Both the position numbers and the translations under genes were made by a program. Positions 26,301-34,681 of a stretch of DNA of 64,000 nucleotides are shown in pieces; position 1 is the stretch's first letter, and each line of letters opens with the position of its first letter. Source of the stretch: a virus; the IMG/VR virus record IMGVR_UViG_3300013093_000047, positions 1 to 64,000 of that record; one strand, written 5' to 3'. Under the pieces are notes generated by a model. It saw nothing but the letters and a program-made list of their open reading frames with translations, made no database searches and was not told the DNA's origin.

Positions 26301-28435
26301 TCCAAGAAGCACTTCCAGGTTTTGAAAATATTGTTACCTCATCTATGAATGAAACTGCAGGTAAGTTGTCGTCAGGTGTCAACGGAGAACCTTGGTGGAT
26401 GGCTGGAGAAAATTATGTAACGCAAACTGCTAAAGGAATTACTGAAAATTCTGCTGTAGTTGTAGATGCTGCAAATGAAGTTGCAGATAAAGCATCGGTT
26501 TCTATGGTGGAAAGAGTAAAGGGAACACTTTCTGGCAAAGTAGGTAAAACTGGTGGCATGGGTCTTGCAATGGCACTACCTATGTTAAGTGGAATGTTGC
26601 CACAAAGTATAGGTGGTGTAAATATTTCTGGTGCTACAAGCATCGCATCATCTGGATTATCAGGCGGTTTAGCTGCAAGCATGATAGGTATGAATGCAGA
26701 AGAAGGAACTTTTGCTGCAAAAATAGGTAGTTTAGCACCAGCTATAGGTGGAGCTGTTGCAGCATTTTCATTATTGAAAATGGCAATTGATAATACAACA
26801 GCTGCAAACCGTGAAGCTAAAAATGTAATGCAGGAAACTTATGGTAAGTCAAATGTAGCCACACAATATTTTGGTTTATCTGCAAGCAATATAAGCCAGT
26901 TTGATTTTTCAGGACTGATCTCTGGGGTTAAATCTTCAACAACATCTTTACAAGAAAATAAGGCTGCTATTGATGCACTTACTGCAGCATATCAAAATGC
27001 AACAGATCAACAAACAAAAGATTATTTGAAGCAAGTAGGTGCTGCAAGTGGTTCTGCATTAACAGATCTTATGAAAGCAAGATACAATACTGATCTTGCA
27101 CAAGGGGCAACTGCAAAACAAGCTCTACAGGATATAACATCTATAATGAAAGCATCTGGGCAAGGAACACTTGCAAGACAATATGCTTTAAATAATATTG
27201 GTGCTAAATCAACTGATAATGCTGCCAAAGGATTTCAAGATGCTTTAAGGACAGCTCTTGCTCCATATGAAGAATATGCAACAAAAGCCAAAAAAGAAAA
27301 ATTTGCATTACAAGGTAGAGGTGCTCCAACTGATGCAGAAAGAGCACAAAATGTTAAAGCAGAAGATATAGCTGCTGTAGCAACAGAGCTTTTAAATGTC
27401 GCACAAACTACCCCTAAGAACTTAAAAACAATTATTGATGGACTTACAGGTGCATCAGGTAAGGCAGCTAAAGATTTAGTTAATACAGAAGGTGTATTTA
27501 AAAGTTTACAAGATACTGTTTCCAAAGTAAATCCAGATATGGCTACATGGATGCAAAAACAAAGAGATCTTTATGATGCAGGTAAGAAAAATGCATTAAC
27601 TACTGTTGATATGGCAAAAGCAGTATCACTACTAAATTCAAATTTAATTCAATCTCCATCTGACTTACAAAAAATGGCAGATGCTGCTAAAAGAACCATT
27701 GCTGAAGAAATAGACTTTTTATTTAATTCTGCAAAAGCACAAAGTACAAAACCTGGCGGAGGTTCAAGCACTACTACACCTCCTCCTTTACCACCAATAG
27801 TAGATACATCAATACCTAAGCCATTTACTGGAACTGCACAAGAAAAAGCATTAGAAAAAGCATTACAGGGTAATTTAACCGCCCAAAATGCACAATTAAA
27901 AATTGCAAAAGATGAATTAACTGTTCAAAATAAAATTGCTCAAGAAGCAAAAGCACAACTTCAATATCAGCAACAGATTACTTCCTTGCAAAATGATATG
28001 AAAACTGCTATGATAAGTGGTAATTACTTACAGGCAGCAAGTTTGAAACAACAAATTTCTGGTGCAGCAGTAGATTTTAATGCAACCAGTGTACAAACAA
28101 AAATGCAGGATCAGGTTGATACTTTGCAAAATAATGCTGATCAAATTAATCAAGCATTATCAGATTTAAAGGATGCTATAGCAAATGGAGCAACTAAAAT
28201 TGATGCAAGTATATTGGCAGCTAAAAAGATTAAACCAATTGATGCTAAATCAATTGTATCGGGGGTTGCGGGGAATGGTGTTACTGTAGAGGTTAATATT
28301 ACTTCAACTGGAGAAGTAACACATACTTCAACAACATCAAGTCATCCAAAAACTAAAACAACAGTTTCGCATAAGAATCCAAAAGTAGTTCCAAGTGGTA
28401 GTAAGATAAATAATGTAAGAGGAAGTGTAAGATAA
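23306..28435 (+). CDS. Tape measure protein
   Basis: 1709 residues, spans the tail lumen and sets tail length. At about 1.5 angstrom per residue this would give a tail near 250 nm, an inference from the family rule. Long helical stretches at both ends; a hydrophobic segment near residues 530-560 (LVLGILVGFVAISGPVIMLTGLLANFAG); and near 667-694 the glycine-rich motif GGFVPGSGNSDSFPAMLTPGE, very common in tape measures. Another Gly/Ala-rich hydrophobic zone near 1080-1160 may insert in the host membrane. I see no lysozyme or peptidase motif. TTG start at 23306 with GGGGGTG at 23292-23298. Confidence 0.92.
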   Translation: MANIELNIVALGDFSAVNAEIKKLQAQVAALNNGLGINPITPQLSSSLKTTTNDFSNALLASNGFTKQTVQLTSETQKFGKALESGKLSLGQYFQIINSRSGAATDSVKQLALEQTKLQNSVIMADPTKQGFYSVFTPTTIDATANATKIAANEANIYALAVQKGSQKLIDFGKNTQWAGRQLTVGLGIPILLFGSQAVKSFDDVNKALTQLQKVYGEGLTPPSQDQVNKISQDVLNLGRNLAQTTGISQQFTVQVAAQFAAMGKMGDNLTNATEQTVRLAKLGNLDQQTATNAVIALQNVYKLNTTQLGDAVNYFGAIQKQTSLSMNDLVSAESKVGPIIDQLGGSYKDTSIMLLAMKEAGVPAAQAANALKSAFGSIIAPTSAAVKEFKSFGINLEAIKTAGGPVQMIQQLQASLQNLSPLVKEQLIEKLFGKYQFSRMSALIDNFGKVGSQTVNAIKVAGASSSQLADLANQEMKQATSSPSAQWQIALNTFKADLYPVGQMIIKIGTDVMKFANGVAKAFQGLPGPVKLVLGILVGFVAISGPVIMLTGLLANFAGNILKGVFNLKQLVTGGKTLGQLLTPELIAAQNASDLFSQGVLGDADAIKVLNEQIVILTNNLNNLVNNMGQGAGLPAITDSLKTDVGALVTKEATIAEQLVLPGFATGGFVPGSGNSDSFPAMLTPGEAVIPKGPAKQYSSFIGAMIGGNLKGYAEGTIRAYPEYALRLQNRSENMARRAGTTSEESVMAPLAMRIGESRNITPSASQVQKGSFDPIVSQYKDIVKNFTQKLNEHFNTTYSNIVDSDERFSKAWTEAGKSVESEVNKIQSDVEKGIVRKTFGLDEDVYGTIPTMSRRPGGNVPERARKAIQSVRATGRRSYVSISGGAKALYEKMTDSSASEMQMGHVYGPQQIAVDELKQLPNQTKALSKAMEVMGQNVTEGYSTGIKNSSTKVEKSAEELAKIPLETVQKELDINSPSGSFADNVGKPIVQGIQQGFQEALPGFENIVTSSMNETAGKLSSGVNGEPWWMAGENYVTQTAKGITENSAVVVDAANEVADKASVSMVERVKGTLSGKVGKTGGMGLAMALPMLSGMLPQSIGGVNISGATSIASSGLSGGLAASMIGMNAEEGTFAAKIGSLAPAIGGAVAAFSLLKMAIDNTTAANREAKNVMQETYGKSNVATQYFGLSASNISQFDFSGLISGVKSSTTSLQENKAAIDALTAAYQNATDQQTKDYLKQVGAASGSALTDLMKARYNTDLAQGATAKQALQDITSIMKASGQGTLARQYALNNIGAKSTDNAAKGFQDALRTALAPYEEYATKAKKEKFALQGRGAPTDAERAQNVKAEDIAAVATELLNVAQTTPKNLKTIIDGLTGASGKAAKDLVNTEGVFKSLQDTVSKVNPDMATWMQKQRDLYDAGKKNALTTVDMAKAVSLLNSNLIQSPSDLQKMADAAKRTIAEEIDFLFNSAKAQSTKPGGGSSTTTPPPLPPIVDTSIPKPFTGTAQEKALEKALQGNLTAQNAQLKIAKDELTVQNKIAQEAKAQLQYQQQITSLQNDMKTAMISGNYLQAASLKQQISGAAVDFNATSVQTKMQDQVDTLQNNADQINQALSDLKDAIANGATKIDASILAAKKIKPIDAKSIVSGVAGNGVTVEVNITSTGEVTHTSTTSSHPKTKTTVSHKNPKVVPSGSKINNVRGSVR

Positions 28436-28978
28436 ATGACATATTCAATTGCTCAGGGAGTACAAGTATCTTTAGATAATTCTACTTGGTATCCCCTTAC
28501 AGATCATAACCGTCAACCTATTGATATTACATATACCCTTGTAGAGCAAGCAGATAGAATGGCAAATGGCACTATGCGTAAATATGTAATTGCCAGAAAA
28601 TTTGTTCATAAAATTACATGGAAAGATGTTCCCACATATGATCCATATTTAGTTGATTATAATGGAGCTGGGGGAACTTCCTGTGGTCCTGCCTGGATCA
28701 AAGCTTTTTATGAAGGTAATTATAATGCTCCAGTGTTTGTAAAGTTTCAGTTTGCACAAGATACTCCAGTTATTAATGGAATTCCAAATGCTTCAACATA
28801 TACTTCTTCCCGACAAAATCCGACGGGTACAAACCCAGAAGGTTTACCTTGGAATGTTTATGAAGCTTTTATGACAACATTTGATTATCATATTACAAAA
28901 AGAACTGTAGGAAATAATTCTACAAGAGGAATTGGTTACGACCAAGTTGATCTGACACTAGAATTTACGGAGGTATAA
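28436..28978 (+). CDS. Distal tail (Dit)-like protein
   Basis: 180 residues, beta-rich (QGVQVSLDNSTWYPLTDHNRQPIDITYTLVEQADRMANGTMRKYVIARKFVHKITWKDVPTYDP). It follows the tape measure directly (ATG adjoins the TAA stop) and precedes a giant tail-tip protein, the usual site of the distal tail protein that forms the hub at the end of the tube. The last base of the stop is the first base of the next ATG (TAATG). Assigned by position and size; family signature not decisive. Confidence 0.6.
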   Translation: MTYSIAQGVQVSLDNSTWYPLTDHNRQPIDITYTLVEQADRMANGTMRKYVIARKFVHKITWKDVPTYDPYLVDYNGAGGTSCGPAWIKAFYEGNYNAPVFVKFQFAQDTPVINGIPNASTYTSSRQNPTGTNPEGLPWNVYEAFMTTFDYHITKRTVGNNSTRGIGYDQVDLTLEFTEV

Positions 28979-31900
28979 TGATAACTTCACCAAATGTTAT
29001 TAGTGGTAATGTTACTACTAGCACTTTTCAAAATTCAAATTCTATTGAAATGGTTCCAATTGTTTCAGCAGAATGGAACATGAATTTATTTAATCAACCT
29101 TATATAACTGTTGCTGGGACGGGAAGTCCAGAAACTATTACATTAAGTAATGGATCTTTAAGCAGTGCAAGTAGTAACGATGCAATGCAAAATGTTACAA
29201 CATATACATTTGCAATGTCAGGAAATCAAAAACAAATTGGTTATACAGTTAATACACAGTCTCCATATTCACAAGCGTATAAAATTGTAACTTATATGAA
29301 AACTGATTCTGACTTGCCTATTATGGTAAATGCATATGCACAAGGCGGGTTACCTGGAGAGTATGGTTCAACTACTGTTGACATTAATGCATTTGGTTAT
29401 ACTAAGATAGTCACATATTTAGGATCTAGTGCAACTCTTGGTGCTATATCCTATTTTACATATACAATTAATTTGTCTAGTTATGGAGCAGATAATTTAA
29501 CTGGAGTCAATGTTTTCTTAACACAACCAGAGGTTTATGCAACAACATTTTTTGATTATCAAAATAATTCATTGTGGCCCACAGATAGTGTATTTAATTA
29601 CTTTAGACCTGGAGAGTCGTATGTTACCAGTGGAAATTCTTATTGTGCACTTAAATCAAATAGAATAATTAACACAAGTTTAACAAATAATCCAATTAAC
29701 AATTCGTCAGTCACAAGAACAAATTTAATTACAAACCCTTCATTTGAAGACGGAACTACAAATGGTTATTCTTCAGCAAATTCATTGACAACCAGCACTA
29801 ACTATTCTTATGTAGGGGTTTATTCTTCTTTGTCTACAGCTGTTTCATCAAATGATACAAATATGATTTATCAAGCAACAACAATACCTACATCAGGAAC
29901 TTATACTGCATCTGCTTATTTTTATGTTCCAGCAGGATCAAATTTAGCAGGACAACAAGTAGTTCTAAGCCCTGAATCAGGTCAAACATCAATAGTTGAG
30001 CATCCAACAACTTTAATTGCGGGGCAGTGGGTAAGAACGTATACAACTTTTAATTCTGATGCAGGTTCTGTACCTGTAGTAGCGAGAATAAACGTTAACA
30101 TACTTCAGCATAATGGAGATCAATTATACTCTGATGCATGGCTTCTTGAGTCAGGTTCAACTTTAGGTAGTTATTTTGAAGGAACTTCAACCTCACCTTT
30201 AGCAGGATCATACTATCCTCCAGCTACATCAATTATACAAAACCCGCAGTTTTTAATGGTTAATCCACCTGTACCAATGTATAAAAATGTTGCAGCAAGT
30301 GATATGGCTCCATACAAATATTTTGTTTCAGACACTTCAGCAAATATAGGCTACCCAAGCATTTCAGCGGTGTATCATACAGGATGTAGTGCAAATAAAA
30401 TTGTATTAAAGTTTAATACAATTGTAACTAATCCGAACATAAGTGTTTCTCTTGATAACAACACTATTTGGGCAGGATCTGTAAATGATTCAACTGAATC
30501 AGGTGTTTTAACTTTGTATTATGACGGATCTTCTTGGTCAACAAATAGTTGGACAACAATGCCATCATTTATTGAAACTAAAGGCTCTACTACAGGCAAT
30601 ATATCAATCTATCAAACATTTAATCAAATTACTGTTACGCAAACAGATGCAGCAATTAATTCTACATTTTCATCATATTCAAATTCATACTTATCTGATG
30701 ATGCAACAAGAATGCATTTGATTGAAATATCTCCCAGAATAGAGATAGATATATCTAAGTATGTTATGGAATTAGATATTAATAAACAGCTTGATTCAAA
30801 AAATAATTATATTCCAATTTCATCAATTAACCCAAATGATGCCGAATTAACTCTTTCTTCAATACCAATTGCTGGAGTAAATAATGCTCCAATTCCTATA
30901 TTTTCAAGTCAAAATAATTTATCATCAAATATTTTGTATAACATGATGAGAAAAAATATTAAGTTTTATTTTAGTTGGAAATTAATTAGTTATTCAAGTA
31001 TTACAGGAACTACTTTTGTTAATTATTCAGACAATAACCCTACTAATCAAACTTATATACCCGCTGGAGTTTATTGGTCAAACTCATGGGATGAAACTGA
31101 CATTCAAACAGTCAAAGTTGCATGTTATGATGTTGTAAATTATTTACAAATGGTTCCAGTTCCAGATTATGTTGCAAGCAATAAACCTATATTTGAAATT
31201 ATAACCGATATCATGGATTTGGCGGGCTATACAGACTATGACGTTGATTCATTATTTAAAGTTTGTAATGATACCTCTAAGCCAATGGATATGTATTATT
31301 ATTTCTGTAATTCACAAAGTGGTACAGTTTATGATGCTTTATCAGAACTTTTCTTAGCACATCAAATTGGTGCATATATTGATGAATTTGGTGTTATGCG
31401 TTTCTTGAGTCTTGCAGATATTATGAGAAATCAAACTTCAGTTGCAACATTTGATGATTCTTCAATTATTCAAGGTGGTTATTCAATTACAAATAAAGCT
31501 AAGCCAGGAATGATTACTGTAAGTTACCAAGAACCTAAAGTACTTCAATCATTAGCATTGCAAAATGCAACAAGTGTTGGCATTGAAAACTCACCATCAT
31601 TTATATACACTACATCAAATGATGTTGTTTGGAGTCAGAAAAATGCAGATTCTGTAGGATATAATTATTTATCTACAAGTATGTTGCAAAATGATAATTT
31701 CTTTACTATGAATAAAAATGATCTGCTTGATATATTCCATACATATTTATTAAATAATGATGGATATGCAGTTATTGAAGGTGAAATTGTTTCTTTCTTG
31801 TATAAAGAATATACTTTAACTCAAACATCTAATCCTTCAAATACTGTTACTGTTTATCCTAAAACAGACATTGAATTAGCTGCATATATTGATTCTTTTG

Positions 31901-34056
31901 TAAAACAAAATAATGTAGGGTTTTTAAATAATAGTGCAACATTAACTGGAGCATCTATAACTACATCAACAAAAACTGTAAATATTGCAAATAATGATGG
32001 CGGTAGTTCAACTACAGAAACTATAAATTATGTTTCAGGTATTACGTATACGGCATCAAGTGCTTTTACGGCGGGTCAATTTCAAGTAGGACAAAGAGTA
32101 TCCGTTGTTGGATTTGTTCCCGATCAATACAACATATCTGGAGTAATTACTGCAAGTGATTCCACAACATTTACTCTAGCAGCCAATATTAATTTGGGCA
32201 CTTCATCATTCCCATCTGTTTCAGATGCAACAAATGCATTTGCAATCTTTACAAGCGATAATAGTTTTGATGTAACAATAACTCCAACAGGAAAAATAGC
32301 TAATGTTCAGAGAGGTATGTTTGGAACTGTTGCTAATGACCATTTAATAATTAGTGGCTCAACAGTTAATGGATCAAATAAAAACTTAGCTGAATTATCT
32401 CTTGATTTATCAAGCTATAATCTATCTACTACGACAACTACTACAATAGCAAATGATCATCTAGCAAGTCCAGATAACCCCACAATTGAGTTTATAAATG
32501 TGCAGCCATCATCAAATTCTCAAACATTAATTCTAAATGTAGGTATTGTAGGTCTTAATTACTGTACATATTCTGCAAGATTTAGTTTAAATGCTAATGA
32601 CGTTTGTTCAGGCGGAGTTTTCTTTGGGTTAGATCCCGCCACATCAACTAGTGAAGGAATGTATTTTGTTGAATTAATAAAATTGCATGATTATACATTA
32701 AGTGGTACTACCGTAACATTCTCAAGTAAAAACAACTATAATTATTATCTTGTCTTTTATCAGATTGTCAGTGGTACACCAAATATAATTTCATGGACAG
32801 ATGTTACAGGCACAGTAGGATATATTCAAAGTAATTTTGAAAAAGTTTTGTATAAGAGTTCTGGTAAAGGAACTTCAAACTATCAATATTCTTATGCAAC
32901 TGATCAGAATTATAATTTAAGGGTTGCAATCTCTACTTCAAATGGAACTGACGGGGAAACAGCTGGTCAGCTTTTAAATGTATTTTTAAATAATATTGAA
33001 ATAACAGGATGGCAAATCCCCATAGTTGCATCTTCAGTTGATACAGATAATACATCTATAATGTATTGGACATCTGGAGGATCAACTTATACTTGGAGTT
33101 CAACACCAATAAATAAAATGACTGGTTTAAGGCAGAAAGTTCCATTTAGCCTTGATCCAACAAATTTGTTATACTCAACATACTCTGGTTATTCTTCTTC
33201 ACTATCCCCAGTTTTTCCATATGGCATGTTTCCTTCAGGAACTCAAGTAGCGGGTGCAGCGGGAACTGCAAGCTACGTTAGAGAAGTTCATTGTTGTGAA
33301 AAACCATTGATTGAAAGAAGTGTAAATTACTATTATCAAGATAGAGAATTTTTGAATGGCATGGTACAAAATAGAAATGTTTATAATCAATATCAATCAT
33401 GTATTGTTCAGACAAATCCAGATGTAGTTGGAATTAATTACTATGATGTTCAATATCAGACACCTGCAGCAACCAGTGTAGATGTATTGCCAATTGAATA
33501 TTTGTGGTATTATTTCCCAGGAACTCAACCTATTGATCAACAATTTTATCAACAACAAGTTGTTGATGAGTATTCGCTATCATATTCAACCCCAATTAAT
33601 ACTGGATTTAGAGCACGTATGGCTATTGTTAATAACTGTGGTCACATGGTTTATTTAAATAAACAGTCAGATAGTTTAAATGCTTTTACAGTTGTACTTA
33701 ATCTTTGGACACATGAAGTTATTGCTCCATCAGATCCAGAAGTAATACAAAAAATTCTTGATCCTGCCAACATATCTGAAGTAATTCAAGTAGACAGTCC
33801 TTGGATTCAATCAAAAGCATCTGCAAATAAGCTTATTGATGTTATTAAAATTGGAAATGACGGGTTTTCAAAAGATACAGCAGTTCAAATATTTGGTAAT
33901 CCTATGGTACAAGTTGGAGATGTAATTACAATTAATTACAGTTTGGCGGGAATTACTGGAGAAAAGTATCTAGTTCATGAAGTAGCCCATGTATTTAATA
34001 AAGGTCTAAAGACTACATTAACTCTAAATTCACTTAGACCTGGCATAGGTTACTAA
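28978..34056 (+). CDS. Large tail-tip protein (tail-associated, carbohydrate-binding modules)
   Basis: 1692 residues. Residues about 245-395 contain NLITNPSFEDGTTNGYSS...YTASAYFYVPAG, a CBM4/9-like carbohydrate-binding module. A central region (about 580-900) looks like the tail-hub fold (IEISPRIEIDISKYVMELDINKQL...MDLAGYTDYDVDSLFKV). A small beta module near 1020-1065 (ITYTASSAFTAGQFQVGQRVSVVGF) is shared with the fibre at 6920. The C-terminus (VQVGDVITINYSLAGITGEKYLVHEVAHVF) resembles phage hub proteins. Likely the central tip that contacts the host envelope. No hydrolase motif seen. Confidence 0.65.
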   Translation: MITSPNVISGNVTTSTFQNSNSIEMVPIVSAEWNMNLFNQPYITVAGTGSPETITLSNGSLSSASSNDAMQNVTTYTFAMSGNQKQIGYTVNTQSPYSQAYKIVTYMKTDSDLPIMVNAYAQGGLPGEYGSTTVDINAFGYTKIVTYLGSSATLGAISYFTYTINLSSYGADNLTGVNVFLTQPEVYATTFFDYQNNSLWPTDSVFNYFRPGESYVTSGNSYCALKSNRIINTSLTNNPINNSSVTRTNLITNPSFEDGTTNGYSSANSLTTSTNYSYVGVYSSLSTAVSSNDTNMIYQATTIPTSGTYTASAYFYVPAGSNLAGQQVVLSPESGQTSIVEHPTTLIAGQWVRTYTTFNSDAGSVPVVARINVNILQHNGDQLYSDAWLLESGSTLGSYFEGTSTSPLAGSYYPPATSIIQNPQFLMVNPPVPMYKNVAASDMAPYKYFVSDTSANIGYPSISAVYHTGCSANKIVLKFNTIVTNPNISVSLDNNTIWAGSVNDSTESGVLTLYYDGSSWSTNSWTTMPSFIETKGSTTGNISIYQTFNQITVTQTDAAINSTFSSYSNSYLSDDATRMHLIEISPRIEIDISKYVMELDINKQLDSKNNYIPISSINPNDAELTLSSIPIAGVNNAPIPIFSSQNNLSSNILYNMMRKNIKFYFSWKLISYSSITGTTFVNYSDNNPTNQTYIPAGVYWSNSWDETDIQTVKVACYDVVNYLQMVPVPDYVASNKPIFEIITDIMDLAGYTDYDVDSLFKVCNDTSKPMDMYYYFCNSQSGTVYDALSELFLAHQIGAYIDEFGVMRFLSLADIMRNQTSVATFDDSSIIQGGYSITNKAKPGMITVSYQEPKVLQSLALQNATSVGIENSPSFIYTTSNDVVWSQKNADSVGYNYLSTSMLQNDNFFTMNKNDLLDIFHTYLLNNDGYAVIEGEIVSFLYKEYTLTQTSNPSNTVTVYPKTDIELAAYIDSFVKQNNVGFLNNSATLTGASITTSTKTVNIANNDGGSSTTETINYVSGITYTASSAFTAGQFQVGQRVSVVGFVPDQYNISGVITASDSTTFTLAANINLGTSSFPSVSDATNAFAIFTSDNSFDVTITPTGKIANVQRGMFGTVANDHLIISGSTVNGSNKNLAELSLDLSSYNLSTTTTTTIANDHLASPDNPTIEFINVQPSSNSQTLILNVGIVGLNYCTYSARFSLNANDVCSGGVFFGLDPATSTSEGMYFVELIKLHDYTLSGTTVTFSSKNNYNYYLVFYQIVSGTPNIISWTDVTGTVGYIQSNFEKVLYKSSGKGTSNYQYSYATDQNYNLRVAISTSNGTDGETAGQLLNVFLNNIEITGWQIPIVASSVDTDNTSIMYWTSGGSTYTWSSTPINKMTGLRQKVPFSLDPTNLLYSTYSGYSSSLSPVFPYGMFPSGTQVAGAAGTASYVREVHCCEKPLIERSVNYYYQDREFLNGMVQNRNVYNQYQSCIVQTNPDVVGINYYDVQYQTPAATSVDVLPIEYLWYYFPGTQPIDQQFYQQQVVDEYSLSYSTPINTGFRARMAIVNNCGHMVYLNKQSDSLNAFTVVLNLWTHEVIAPSDPEVIQKILDPANISEVIQVDSPWIQSKASANKLIDVIKIGNDGFSKDTAVQIFGNPMVQVGDVITINYSLAGITGEKYLVHEVAHVFNKGLKTTLTLNSLRPGIGY

Positions 34057-34069
34057 AATATCAAAAAAC

Positions 34070-34078
34070 TGGTATAAT
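34070..34078 (+). promoter_or_regulatory. Extended -10 promoter for downstream tail genes
   Basis: TGG then TATAAT (34073-34078); AAGGAG at 34095-34100 and ATG at 34106. Confidence 0.6.
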
Positions 34079-34105
34079 TATTACTAGCACCTATAAGGAG
34101 ACAAA

Positions 34106-34669
34106 ATGGCGTATGTAAAGATATCTGACCCAAATATTATAGATATATCTGCTTGGCAACAATTAATTAATGTTGTAAATCAACATAGTGATAGTATTAC
34201 TGCTTTGAGCAATAATTTTAATGGGGTAGGTTCTTCTCAGGTAGACTGGTCTTCAGCTACATGGTCACACGTATGGGATCCAGGCTCTCAGGCACTAGTT
34301 TATGGAAAAATTCAAGTTGTTACATCAAGTGCAACATATGTAAATAAAAGTGCTTCAGGTTCAGGCACACAAGGTATACAAGGAACAAATTCATCTACAA
34401 GTAAAGTTTTCTATGGTACAGCTTCATTTTCAGACCCAACAGTTTCATCTATTTTTCAATTTAGTTCTATACCAATTGTAACTGCTACACTGTATAGCGG
34501 TCATAATTCTTCAGGTCCAGTAAGTGTAGTTAATTCAAGTTGCATAGTAACTATTTATAATATCACTACTTCAGGATTTAACTGGAGAATATCAAGTGCA
34601 TCAGGTAGTTCAGCAGATACACCTACAGGTACTTTTTACATAATGTGGACAGCAGCAGGTCCAAGATAA
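34106..34669 (+). CDS. Minor tail protein, fibre-tip-like
   Basis: 187 residues. N-terminal helix (DISAWQQLINVVNQHSDSITALSNN) likely trimerises; the C-terminal 80 residues (SSIFQFSSIPIVTATLYSGHN...FNWRISSASG...FYIMWTAAGPR) form a beta domain that resembles fibre-tip domains of other phages, where a 'some-value-in, out-of-range' carbohydrate pocket is common. It may bind a surface sugar. Strong AAGGAG ribosome site and its own promoter. The next gene begins 12 bases later. Confidence 0.55.
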   Translation: MAYVKISDPNIIDISAWQQLINVVNQHSDSITALSNNFNGVGSSQVDWSSATWSHVWDPGSQALVYGKIQVVTSSATYVNKSASGSGTQGIQGTNSSTSKVFYGTASFSDPTVSSIFQFSSIPIVTATLYSGHNSSGPVSVVNSSCIVTIYNITTSGFNWRISSASGSSADTPTGTFYIMWTAAGPR

Positions 34670-34681
34670 ACAGGGGGTATT

